Shown: positions 52,746-61,706 of the stretch, one piece after another
Layout: every line of letters starts with the position of its first letter
Numbering within the stretch: position 1 is the first letter of the stretch
Assembly: GCA_019187085.1 (NCBI GenBank)
Contig: JABARS010000030.1
Location: forward strand, 1-64,000
Direction: 5' to 3'
DNA: 64,000 nucleotides
From: Pseudorhodoplanes sp.
GTDB taxonomy: Bacteria; Pseudomonadota; Alphaproteobacteria; Rhizobiales; Xanthobacteraceae
The notes under the pieces: model-generated
What the model was told of the DNA's origin: nothing
Databases searched by the model: none
Seen by the model: only the letters and a program-made list of their open reading frames with translations
Translations under genes and position numbers: made by a program

Positions 52746-53984
52746 CTAGTAAGCGGAATTGCGGCCGCGCAGGATATCGCGCCGCAGATTGACGAGATCT
52801 TCGCTCGTTTCCGAACGGGTCGGCGCCGGATTGAGGCGGATGCCGCCCGGCGCGGGACCGGCGCTGACGTCGGAGCCGGGAGCGGTGCGTCCCGGGGACA
52901 GCCCCGCAGTCGGCGGCGGCGCTGACGGCTCCGAGGCCGAAGGCGCAGTCGGCGCAGAAACGGAAGGCTCATGCGTCGGCGGCGCGGTCGGAGCGCTGAC
53001 CGAGGGCTCCCGGGCCGGCGGCGCGGTCGGTGCGGTTACGCTTGGCTCCCGCATTGTGGGCGCGGTCGGGGCCGGAATCGCGGCTATCGGCGGCGTGCGC
53101 GGAGGCGTGACCGTCACCGGAGGGGATGGCACACGCGGCGGCGGGGACGGACTGACCGTCGCGCCCGGTGTCCGCGGCGGCGAAGGTGACGTAATCGTCG
53201 AGGGGCGATCCGGCAGCGGCGTCGGGCCGCTGATGGTCGACGAAGGCGGCCGCGTTCCAGGCGCCGTGCTGACCGGCGGCGGCGTATAGCGCGGCGGGGT
53301 GTAATGCGGTGCCGGTCGCGTTGCCGGACCGTAATGCACAGTCGGCGTCGTGCGTCCCGATACGGTAGACGAGCGATAGGGCGGCGCCGGTGCATACGAA
53401 ACCACCTTGCCGAAACACAATTCGATGCATCCGAACTCGGGAGCCGCTTTCATGACCGGCCGGCGGCGGGAGTGTTTGCGGATCGCCTCCTCCATCAGCC
53501 GCTCGTCGCTCTTATCGAGCAACTCTTCGGCGTGCTCGAATGCAGAATCGATCATCCGGGTCAGGCCCCAGAGCAACGCTTTGCGTGCCGGAAACGGCAC
53601 GTGGTAATATTTGTCGAGCAGGGTGTCGGCGGCAAGCAATCCGAATTCACGCCAGCGCTCGGGCGAAGACGGATCGCTGGAATAGAAATCCAGCACCGTT
53701 TTGGCGTCTCCGATCCGCTTGGGTGCCTTGTCCCAGCCATACTCGATGGCAAGGTCGACCGCATCGCCCAGCATTTTGAGATCTTCCTTGCCCGCCGGGG
53801 TCTTGAAATACTCGCGGACCGGCTTGAAGGTATCAAGCGCAGCGAGCTCTGCGGACTCACGGGCAGGAACGGTACGCCCGGCGCCGTCGGGCATCAGGGC
53901 CGGACGGGCATGCAACGTCGCCGCAAAGCCGACAAGCGACGCAACGCATACGGGAACGAAAGAGAAAAGCGTTCTTGAACGCAT
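52746..53984 (-). CDS. Exported Pro-rich repeat protein
   Basis: The 412-residue product has a signal peptide (LFSFVPVCVASLVGFAATLH), a helical domain (about 40-175) with YYHVPFPARKALLWGLTRMI, and a conserved Cys pair in EFGCIELCFGKVV. About 210 residues of low-complexity Pro/Thr/Ser follow. Within these, a 15-residue unit of the type EPSV(T/S)APTAPP repeats about four times. The start at 53984 has GAGG upstream. It is divergent from the TPR gene. The Pro-rich part could span the cell wall. There is no family match. Confidence 0.78.
   Translation of the reverse strand: MRSRTLFSFVPVCVASLVGFAATLHARPALMPDGAGRTVPARESAELAALDTFKPVREYFKTPAGKEDLKMLGDAVDLAIEYGWDKAPKRIGDAKTVLDFYSSDPSSPERWREFGLLAADTLLDKYYHVPFPARKALLWGLTRMIDSAFEHAEELLDKSDERLMEEAIRKHSRRRPVMKAAPEFGCIELCFGKVVSYAPAPPYRSSTVSGRTTPTVHYGPATRPAPHYTPPRYTPPPVSTAPGTRPPSSTISGPTPLPDRPSTITSPSPPRTPGATVSPSPPPRVPSPPVTVTPPRTPPIAAIPAPTAPTMREPSVTAPTAPPAREPSVSAPTAPPTHEPSVSAPTAPSASEPSAPPPTAGLSPGRTAPGSDVSAGPAPGGIRLNPAPTRSETSEDLVNLRRDILRGRNSAY
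52927..53072. repeat. Coding tandem repeats in the Pro-rich protein
   Basis: Units of about 45 bp encode EPSVTAPTAPPAR-like blocks on the minus strand, about four in a row with small changes. The plus strand shows recurring GGCTCC and GGCGCGGTCGG at matching intervals. Confidence 0.65.
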
Positions 53985-54137
53985 CGCCCCGCCTCGTTGG
54001 AAATTCAAAGATTATCAAATCAGGCAAAGCCTAATTGACCCCTCTCGATGTCGTCAAGGGCGTATCTTCCGCCCCCACAGCGTGCTATCCTATTATAAAT
54101 ACGTCAGAAATTAACTCCCACTGGCTCTTGCACGACC

Positions 54138-55610
54138 ATGACTTTACGAACCTTTTTTCTTTGTCTCGCTGCCGGCCTGATACCGCTGTGCGGACCGGCG
54201 ACCGTCTTCGGTCAGGGCAACGCGCAGGCCGACTTCGATCTCTGCAAGAACGCGACGCGCGGTCGAAACGCCGACCCAAGCATCCTTGCCTGCACGCGGC
54301 TTCTCAACATCGAAATCCGCGAATCGGCCCACCGGCGCGCCGTCATGCTATCGTTCCGCGCACTCGGCTGGAAGGCCAAGGGCGACGTCAAGCGTGCCAC
54401 GGCCGACCTGACCGAAGCGATCGGCCTCGATGCTGGCTTCGCGCCGGCCTATGAGGCACGCGCCGACATCCAGCGCGAGAGCGACCAGTGCGACCGCGCG
54501 CGGCCGGACTACGATCAGGCCATCAAGCTGGCGCCGGACCGCGCGGGCGCCCGGTTCGGGCGCGCGCTGTGCCATGCCGAAGAAAAGAAAATCAAGGAGG
54601 CGATTGCCGATCTGGACGAGGCGATCAAGATCGATCCCGACAACGGCAAAGGCGTTGCCGCGCTCGCATGGAGCATGAAAGCGCGCCTGAACGTCACAGG
54701 CGGCAATATCGAGGCTGCGCTGGCGGCGTTCGAGGCCGCGGTCAAACTCGACCCGAAGCGTGCCGATCTCTATCTCGAACGCGCCCTCGTACTTGCCGGC
54801 CAGGGCAATGAGGAGCGCGCGCTTGCCGATTATGACCGCACGATCGAGCTTGGCGACAAGCGCTATGCCAGTGCCGCCTGGAGCGGCAAGGCCGCCCTGC
54901 ATGCGCGCAAGGAACGTTTTGACGCTGCGATCGCGGCCTACGACCAGGCGATCAATGCCGATCCCACGCATGCCGCCGCCTATGTGAGCCGCGCCGCGCT
55001 CCGCACGCGAAAGGGCGACCGCACGGGCGCACTGGCCGACCTCGATGCCGCAATTGCCCGTAATCCGGCCGTACCGACGCTCTACAAGGCGCGCGGTGAC
55101 TTCCACCGCGCGCAGCGCAACTACGTCAAGGCGCTTGCTGATTACGATCAGGCCATCGCGCTGCAGCCCGATTTCATCATCGCCTATGGCGACCGCGCGC
55201 TGCTGCGCTATTACATGGGCGATTTCGAGAAATCCGTCGACGATTTCCGGCACGTCAACGAACAGCAACCCAACGGCTATTCGGTGCTTTTCCATTATCT
55301 CGCCGCCACGCGCTCGGGTAAAGCCGTCGCTGCGGAGGAATTCAGCAAATCTATAAGTGCCCTGAAGCCTGCCGACTGGCCCTATCCCATTATCGAAGTC
55401 TTCCTCGGGAAGAAGAACGCCGAGACGCTCCAGAAGGAGGCGACCAAGCCGGCGGAGCGCTGCGAGGCGCACTTTTATCTGGGCGCATTCCAGCTCACGC
55501 GCGACCTCAAGGATCAGGCCGTCAAGGAACTGCGTGCCGCGGTCGCGAACTGCCCTGAGGATTTTGTCGAGTTTCGCGCCGCCGACGAAGATCTCAAACG
55601 GCTGAATTGA
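54138..55610 (+). CDS. Exported TPR-repeat protein
   Basis: The 490-residue product has a signal peptide (FFLCLAAGLIPLCGPATVFG) and an opening with DFDLCKNATRGRNADPSILA, resembling Sel1/TPR periplasmic proteins. Eight or so consecutive 34-residue TPRs follow, for example AIADLDEAIKIDPDNGKGVA, AIAAYDQAINADPTHAAAYV and ALADYDQAIALQPDFIIAYG. The C-terminal part (EVFLGKKNAETLQKEATKPA) continues helically. It is the only plus-strand gene among the exported set and is convergent with the second vWA gene. It is likely a periplasmic scaffold. Confidence 0.88.
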   Translation: MTLRTFFLCLAAGLIPLCGPATVFGQGNAQADFDLCKNATRGRNADPSILACTRLLNIEIRESAHRRAVMLSFRALGWKAKGDVKRATADLTEAIGLDAGFAPAYEARADIQRESDQCDRARPDYDQAIKLAPDRAGARFGRALCHAEEKKIKEAIADLDEAIKIDPDNGKGVAALAWSMKARLNVTGGNIEAALAAFEAAVKLDPKRADLYLERALVLAGQGNEERALADYDRTIELGDKRYASAAWSGKAALHARKERFDAAIAAYDQAINADPTHAAAYVSRAALRTRKGDRTGALADLDAAIARNPAVPTLYKARGDFHRAQRNYVKALADYDQAIALQPDFIIAYGDRALLRYYMGDFEKSVDDFRHVNEQQPNGYSVLFHYLAATRSGKAVAAEEFSKSISALKPADWPYPIIEVFLGKKNAETLQKEATKPAERCEAHFYLGAFQLTRDLKDQAVKELRAAVANCPEDFVEFRAADEDLKRLN

Positions 55611-55764
55611 CGGACCGGAACGGCCACCATCCGGAAAGCCGGGTCACACGGTCAGGAACCGATCAATTTCGCCGATCCGTCGGCAAACGCCGCCGAACAA
55701 AAACCCGACACGATGGCGACGACCCGACTTCCGACGCACCTGATCTCCGCCGACCGTATCGCGC

Positions 55765-57183
55765 CTACCGCTTGATCTCGCTCATAATCAGGTTGTCGAG
55801 CGTCACCCACAGACGCACCGTGTACCAGTCGGCGTTCAGCGCATAATTCTGTCGCGACGGCAGGGTCGAGGTCGATCGCAGCACCCGCGGTAGGATCGCC
55901 AGCATTTTCTGCTGGTGGGCCGCCGTGGCCACCGGCACGAACTGCTTCGGATCGAGATCGGCATCGCGCCGGCCTTCGGCCGCGCGCACGAGCTCCTGCA
56001 CGAGATCCGCGCCGAGCGTGTCGGAGAACTCGACATAGCGCGCGATCGCCACATTGCGCAGCTTCTGGTTCACCGTGCGAAGCGACTCGCCCGGCTCCGG
56101 CGTGACTTGCGCGAAAACGGCAACCGAGTTCTCCGGCAGATTGAGGTCGAGATTATCGGCGGAGACCAATTTTCCGAGCGCGGTAACGTGGCCGGAACTG
56201 TCCACATCCGCGCCGGACAAGACCACGAGAGTCGGAATGGCGCCGCCGTCGCGTTTTGCTTTCTGCATCGCCGACGCGATCCCCTCCAGCAGCGGCTCGC
56301 GATCGCCGCGTTCCGGCTTGTCGGCGCCAAGCGCCCGCCAGTTGACCGTCTGCAGATCCTTCAAGGCGACGTTGCTGGCGGCGGAGGACTTTTGCGCAAA
56401 ACCGCTTCCGAAATGCGTGATGGAAACGGAGCGGATTCGATCCTTCAGCGCATCGTTGCGCACCGCGAGCTTTGCGAAATCCGACAGCGCGGCATCTAGG
56501 AATCCTTTCGCACTGCTGCTGACGTCCAGCACGAAATACAGATCGAGCTTGCGGTCGCCGCCGGTCTTGGCGTTCTCGAACGCATCATACATCTGCTTGG
56601 AGATCGGCAGCATCACGGAAGCGATGCGCACCTGGCGGTCGCCGCCGAGCAAATCGAGCGTGTCAAGGCCGACCACCGGCAAGCGCAACGAAAAATTGGG
56701 GGCGGTCTCGAAAAATTCCTCGAAGTCCCATCGCGCCGCCGCCGTATTGATGCCGGACAGGAAGTCGTTCAGCTTGGTGGAGCTTTCCCAGAACCGGATG
56801 CGGGCACGCTCGCTGCGCATGAAATTGTCGGAGCTGGTGATCCAGTTCGGGACGTTCACGACCGTGACATGGGCAAGCCGCACATAAGCGAGTTTTCCGC
56901 TCTTGAGCTTGAGCTTGGCAGATTCGGCGCTCTGCTCGACAACCTCATAAGCGACGCCGAAATCGAAATTCTCCGAACGCCCCCTGGTGAGCGCGGCATC
57001 GTCGAAGACCATGAGCGGGCTTGCCTTGGCGAAAGCCTGGGCGACCGCAGTCTGCGCCGAAGATGGAACGCTGAAACCCAGCAGCAGGATTGCAACGGCG
57101 ACACCGGCGGCGATGGATCGCACGCAACCACCGCACCCGCGCCACCTGCTCCAGGTAAACATCGGCCATTCGCTCCATGACAT
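55765..57183 (-). CDS. Exported vWA-domain protein with SH3-like N-terminus
   Basis: The 472-residue product has a signal/anchor (GVAVAILLLGFSVPSSAQ). An SH3-like beta segment (about 70-110, VAYEVVEQSAESAKLKLKSG) follows, then a von Willebrand A domain from about 213 with an intact MIDAS start DVSSS (D220-x-S222-x-S224 in DLYFVLDVSSSAKGFL) and later VVLSGADVDSSG. A MIDAS binds a divalent metal and often a partner's acidic residue. A start at 57162 is also possible. It is the last gene of the four-gene strand and has the same order of domains as the 61707-63590 product. Confidence 0.85.
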   Translation of the reverse strand: MSWSEWPMFTWSRWRGCGGCVRSIAAGVAVAILLLGFSVPSSAQTAVAQAFAKASPLMVFDDAALTRGRSENFDFGVAYEVVEQSAESAKLKLKSGKLAYVRLAHVTVVNVPNWITSSDNFMRSERARIRFWESSTKLNDFLSGINTAAARWDFEEFFETAPNFSLRLPVVGLDTLDLLGGDRQVRIASVMLPISKQMYDAFENAKTGGDRKLDLYFVLDVSSSAKGFLDAALSDFAKLAVRNDALKDRIRSVSITHFGSGFAQKSSAASNVALKDLQTVNWRALGADKPERGDREPLLEGIASAMQKAKRDGGAIPTLVVLSGADVDSSGHVTALGKLVSADNLDLNLPENSVAVFAQVTPEPGESLRTVNQKLRNVAIARYVEFSDTLGADLVQELVRAAEGRRDADLDPKQFVPVATAAHQQKMLAILPRVLRSTSTLPSRQNYALNADWYTVRLWVTLDNLIMSEIKR

Positions 57184-57303
57184 GGTTTCCGACCCCGTTC
57201 GGCCTCTGCGTATTATTGTCCGGCTCTTTCAATCCCGGCGCAATCCCGCTCCTGCAGATCGCGCCCGGCCTGTCCCCGATCCCCGGGATATTCGTTGCAT
57301 CCG

Positions 57304-59433
57304 TTACAGTTTCGGGAATCCAAGGGATTCCTCCGTCACGAAAGTCAGCGCACAGCTCTGCTCGGTACCGGCTTCGGCGAGTTTCGCATTGCTCTGAACG
57401 AGCTTTTCCACGCCCGCTGCGTACCGGGACACGAACGAATAAGCCGCCAGGCTCTCGGTGGCGTTGAGGTCCTTGAGCGGCTTGCGGATCCAGTCCGGCA
57501 GCCCCCGGGGCAGTTTAAGGCTCACACCTCCCGGCAAATCCTGCAGAACATCATTCAGGCTCGGCGCGCTCTTTTTCAATCGCCCCGCCGTCTCCTTCAG
57601 GGCGCTTTCCTTCACCGAAGCCGCCCCCTCGGTCGCGGTCCATAATTGCTGGACGGCCCGCAGACCGGCGCGCAGGGTGTTCGCCGCGTCAGGCGCGAGG
57701 AGATAGCCGCGCTGATCGAAAAGGTCCTTGGCGGAGTGAACGAGCCTGCCCGTCAGACTCGGCGTATCGGAGCTCGGCGCGGGCGCGGGTTGCGCCGCGA
57801 GCCGCATCGCCGCAGAAGCGCGCAGGCGCACCGCCACCATATTGGGATCGTCGATGAAGCGCCTGCTCTCGGTTTTGGAATCAATCTCCTCGATCACGTC
57901 GCCGATCTGCATCGAATAGACCGGCTCCTTCAGGTAGGCGATGCTGAAACCCGGCATGCGCGCCGTGATGACCCCCAGCCATTTTCCGACATTGCCGTTG
58001 GGCGCGCGCACGACGGCCTTGCTTTCGGAGACCGCATTGAGGAGACGCTCGAACCGGGCCGGGAAACTGCTCGGCAAGGAATAGGCGCCCTTGAGCCAGT
58101 AGACCTTGTCGATCGGCATCGTCTGCGACGTCAGCAGGCGCTCGATGCCGTCGAGTAAGGTCTCGATCTGCCCCTGAGTCAGAGCTGCCGGCCGGCCGTC
58201 CCCCACCCGCTCGGACGCCGCCTTGATCAGGTCCTCGAACGAATTGTATTGCGCCACCAGACGCGTGGCGCCGGAATTCTCGATCGTATACCAGGCGATC
58301 TCGACCGGTGCCGGACCCCGGCTGATCTTTCGCAATTCCGCGGAGACACGGTCGAAACCGGAATAAACGACCTCCGGCGCGCCGCCGATCACGATCATCT
58401 TGAGCGTCACCGGCGCGGGCCGCGGCGCTTTCGGGTTTGCGACGGGCCGGGGCTGTCCCGGTAACGACACCCATGTCAGGTCCGAGCCCTTGACGGCTCC
58501 GGTGACATTCGACACCGGTTCATAGGTTGTCAGCTTGCCGACGCTGTCGGTCACGTCGAATGCATAATCCAGCGGAATGAGATCGCCGGAGACATTGAGA
58601 TAGTCGGACCCGCCGACTTCGGTGCGCTGGTTGCGCAGGCCGACAAGCTGCAGATTGGCGAGCGCCCCCTCGTCCAGCGCTTCCAGCGGCTGCAGCGTAC
58701 CGGCGTCGCAGACCGCATGGGCCTTCCTGGGGGCTGGCTTTGCGGCATCCGGCGCCACCGCGCGCCGGATGGCTTCGGCCATCGACTCGGTCGGCGGCGT
58801 ATCAGGTGGCGTATTCTTGCGTATGGGGCCGGGCTCGACGGCGGCTTCGCCCATCGATTTCTTCAGCGATTTCGGTGCTTCTGCCGCCTTCGGCTTCGCC
58901 GGCTCACTCGTCACACCCTTGTTGTATTTGTCCGCCAGATCGGACAGCGGCTTTTCCGGCTCGCGCGACACGCTCAGGGGCGGGCTTATCGGCCGCGCGC
59001 CGGGTTCACCCGACGGACACGTGATGGAGCGATACCCCTGTATCGCGCGCGCATCCAGATCGGCCCAACCCATGGTTACTTTTATCGACGTCTGTTCGCC
59101 GTCAGGCACGAAATCGATCGTATCGCCGGCTGGAACGGTGAACCCCAGACGGAGATATGGATCGACGAAGAACGCGGCCAGCATGGTGCTCTGCGCGATA
59201 AACCAGCCGGGCACCGTTCTTCCCTTAACGGCATTGCGGCCCCGGAAATAATATCCGCGTTTGAATTCCGCGAGATGTAATTTCCTTTGCCCCGGTCGCG
59301 TTACGTGAATTGGGCTCCAGTATTCGCACGTGTCCGGCCCCTCGATTGAGCTCGAACCGGCGACGGGCTCGGCACGAACCGAAGCGGCGCCGATCAGCAG
59401 AGCAACGCTGGCGAACAGGCAAGGCCGGATCAT
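57304..59433 (-). CDS. Large exported protein of unknown function
   Basis: The 709-residue product has a signal peptide (LFASVALLIGAASVRAEP). A beta-rich N-terminal domain contains GYYFRGRNAVKGRTVPGWFI and GFTVPAGDTIDFVPDGEQTS. A charged linker (about 155-240) follows, then a middle part with YLNVSGDLIPLDYAFDVTD. An alpha/beta domain (about 345-480) begins VTLKMIVIGGAPEVVYSGFD, and a helical C-terminus ends with LDFV-type residues. The alpha/beta part has the order of a vWA fold but no DxSxS, so it may be a metal-free relative. It starts 20 bp after the ABC transporter gene, implying one transcript. Not recognised as a family. Confidence 0.78.
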   Translation of the reverse strand: MIRPCLFASVALLIGAASVRAEPVAGSSSIEGPDTCEYWSPIHVTRPGQRKLHLAEFKRGYYFRGRNAVKGRTVPGWFIAQSTMLAAFFVDPYLRLGFTVPAGDTIDFVPDGEQTSIKVTMGWADLDARAIQGYRSITCPSGEPGARPISPPLSVSREPEKPLSDLADKYNKGVTSEPAKPKAAEAPKSLKKSMGEAAVEPGPIRKNTPPDTPPTESMAEAIRRAVAPDAAKPAPRKAHAVCDAGTLQPLEALDEGALANLQLVGLRNQRTEVGGSDYLNVSGDLIPLDYAFDVTDSVGKLTTYEPVSNVTGAVKGSDLTWVSLPGQPRPVANPKAPRPAPVTLKMIVIGGAPEVVYSGFDRVSAELRKISRGPAPVEIAWYTIENSGATRLVAQYNSFEDLIKAASERVGDGRPAALTQGQIETLLDGIERLLTSQTMPIDKVYWLKGAYSLPSSFPARFERLLNAVSESKAVVRAPNGNVGKWLGVITARMPGFSIAYLKEPVYSMQIGDVIEEIDSKTESRRFIDDPNMVAVRLRASAAMRLAAQPAPAPSSDTPSLTGRLVHSAKDLFDQRGYLLAPDAANTLRAGLRAVQQLWTATEGAASVKESALKETAGRLKKSAPSLNDVLQDLPGGVSLKLPRGLPDWIRKPLKDLNATESLAAYSFVSRYAAGVEKLVQSNAKLAEAGTEQSCALTFVTEESLGFPKL

Positions 59434-59452
59434 CGCATTTTGATCCCTGAAG

Positions 59453-61621
59453 TCAGGATTGCAGCACCTTCGCCGGATCAGAATGGGCCGTCTTCACGGC
59501 CGGATAGATGGCAGCGAGCACGCCGACGACCACGGAACACACGATAATCACGACGAAGAACTGCCCGATGGGCGCGAACACCGCCTCGAAACCGGCGTCG
59601 GGATTCTGTTCGGCCAGGAAGCCGCGCGCGCTGTCGATCAGGGTCGACGCGATCGCAAGTCCCACCAATGTGCCGCACAGCACCATCAGGGCGGTCGAGA
59701 CCACCTGGGTCGCGACCAGATCGCCGCGCCGCATTCCGAGGACGCGCCAGAGCGCGAATTCGGTCTCGCGCAGCTTGGCGCTGGAGAACAAATTCGTCGC
59801 CACGGTCAAGCTGACCGCGAGCACGATGAGAACGAGCAGAGGCACGAAAATATTCCAGGCCAGGTCCCGCAGGTCGAGCACCCATTTGTAGTTCCAGATG
59901 TCGGAAGCCGGCTTGTAGCCGAGCTGCGACAATTGCTGGAACACCGGAATGATGTCGCGTATTTCCTTGGTGTAGACCTGAAGCTGGTCTTCCCACGGAA
60001 ACGCCGCGATGCGCGCGATCTCGGCGCGGTCGCCTTCCCAGGAATCCCCCGTCGTATTGACCGGCAGGTTGACGGAGCCGTCACGATCCATCTTGAAGCG
60101 GTCGAAGACGAGCTGCGTGCGGTTCGGCAAATACATGCGCCGGCCGCCCTCCGCATGCAGGATGAGTCCGACGACTTTGAGCTGAATACGCCGCGCGCGC
60201 GCGGTCAGTTCCTGGCCGGTTCGCGAGAATTGCGGCAATTCGATCGTGATCGCCCGCCCGATGAAGTCAGCGTATTTCAGTTGCCCCTCGGCGAGCTTGT
60301 CCGCATCGGCAAAAACGTCGGGCAACAGCCCGACCGTCGCGATGATTTCCAGCTCCTCGTTGCTCGGGCTGAAGCGCCCGCCGGCGACGAAATCGAGCAG
60401 GCGATATTCGGGATCGTCCGGATGCAGCCCGAGCGCCGACGTCACCAGCTTCTCGCCACCACGATCGATCAGGCGTGCCAGCGTCGCGCGCCGCGGGACG
60501 ATCGCCTGCACGTTCGGCCAGGACTTGATCGTGTCAATGACGGGGAAGCGGTTCTCGAGATTGAGGTCGTTGACCCGCGGCTTCACCTCCAGCCGGTTGA
60601 GACGCGAACCGCGCGTCATGGCGTCGTCGAGGAATCCCTGCGCGCCGAGAATGACCGACGTGAAGACGCCGATCTGGCAGACGCCGACGCACAACGACAC
60701 CACCACCAGGAAGAGGAAGATCGGACGCAGGAAGGCTTCGCGCATCGCCTGCCTGAGCAGGATGGAAAGCGGCGCGCGCGGCCGCCAGCCGTAAAAAATA
60801 GCCCGCTCGTTGGCGGGCGCACGAAGCGGAATTTCGACGCTGCTCTTGTGTGTGTCGCCGGCCAGCTCCTTCAGGACGCCGCCGGACAATTCGAATTGCC
60901 GGCCGTGCTGATAAAAGACCTTGTCGTGGGAAACGATGATGACGGTATGCCCTTCGTCGCAAAGCGACATCATCAGCTTGAGGATTTCCTGCTTGCGGCT
61001 CTCGTCGAGACTCGCGGTCGGCTCATCGGCCAGGATGATCGCGGGCTTGGTCACCACCGAACGCAGGATCGCCGCGCGCTGCTTCTGGCCGCCCGAGACC
61101 TGCGCCGGACGGTTCGACAGGATGTGATTGCTCAGTTCCTCGACGGTGAAGAAGCGCGGCGCCATGGCGTCGACCGTCTGACGCAGCGCGCGACGCTCGC
61201 TTTCGGTCCCCTGCAGGCGGACCGGCAACGACACATTGTCCCGGATCGACAGATGCTCGAACAGCCGCCCTTCCTGGAAAATGAAGCCGATATTGTTCGC
61301 GCGCAATTCGTCGCGCTGCCAGTCGGCTTTCGCTTTCACGTCGGCGCCGAGAAAGATGTAGTCGCCCTCGAAATCGCTATCCAGCATGCCAAGAATGCGA
61401 AGCAGCGAGGTTTTCCCCGAGCCGCTTTCGCCGCGGATCACGTTGAACGAACCGGCCCTGATCTCGAGATTGAGGCCCTTGAGCACCTCCACCACTTCGC
61501 CGGTCGCGCTGGTATAGGACTTGTAGACATTGCGCAGCGCCACGACCGTCGCGGGCGCGCCGTCAGAATTGGCGTCCGGGCCCGCGCCGGGCTGCTGCCA
61601 GTTTCCCCTCTTGTCAAGCAT
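59453..61621 (-). CDS. MacB-like ABC transporter (ATPase fused to FtsX-type permease)
   Basis: The 722-residue product joins an ATPase (about 25-255) to a permease. The ATPase has Walker A GESGSGKT, Q-loop FIFQEGRLF, signature VSGGQKQR, Walker B IILADEPT and H-loop VSHD. The permease has one helix near 300 (IFLFLVVVSLCVGVCQIGVF), a periplasmic domain of about 260 residues, then three helices near the end (IFVPLLVLIVLAVSLTVATN, LMVLCGTLVGLAIASTLI, FVVIIVCSVVVGVLAAIYPA). This is the MacB type VII layout, used for mechanotransmission in lipoprotein handling, peptide efflux or cell-wall control. No MacA or TolC partner is encoded here. It lies between the first vWA gene and the 709-residue gene. 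Confidence 0.88.
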   Translation of the reverse strand: MLDKRGNWQQPGAGPDANSDGAPATVVALRNVYKSYTSATGEVVEVLKGLNLEIRAGSFNVIRGESGSGKTSLLRILGMLDSDFEGDYIFLGADVKAKADWQRDELRANNIGFIFQEGRLFEHLSIRDNVSLPVRLQGTESERRALRQTVDAMAPRFFTVEELSNHILSNRPAQVSGGQKQRAAILRSVVTKPAIILADEPTASLDESRKQEILKLMMSLCDEGHTVIIVSHDKVFYQHGRQFELSGGVLKELAGDTHKSSVEIPLRAPANERAIFYGWRPRAPLSILLRQAMREAFLRPIFLFLVVVSLCVGVCQIGVFTSVILGAQGFLDDAMTRGSRLNRLEVKPRVNDLNLENRFPVIDTIKSWPNVQAIVPRRATLARLIDRGGEKLVTSALGLHPDDPEYRLLDFVAGGRFSPSNEELEIIATVGLLPDVFADADKLAEGQLKYADFIGRAITIELPQFSRTGQELTARARRIQLKVVGLILHAEGGRRMYLPNRTQLVFDRFKMDRDGSVNLPVNTTGDSWEGDRAEIARIAAFPWEDQLQVYTKEIRDIIPVFQQLSQLGYKPASDIWNYKWVLDLRDLAWNIFVPLLVLIVLAVSLTVATNLFSSAKLRETEFALWRVLGMRRGDLVATQVVSTALMVLCGTLVGLAIASTLIDSARGFLAEQNPDAGFEAVFAPIGQFFVVIIVCSVVVGVLAAIYPAVKTAHSDPAKVLQS

Positions 61622-61706
61622 GCAGGCAGATCGCCTCCGGTACGAGCTTCAAGACACGTTTTATGAATACACGCCGATGCGCTGCCTGATGCGCGGACGA
61701 CAAGAC

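Noticed and set aside
59459-61666. Plus-strand open frame of about 735 codons opposite the ABC transporter
   Set aside because: All ABC motifs are on the minus strand; the plus frame is Arg/His-rich noise.
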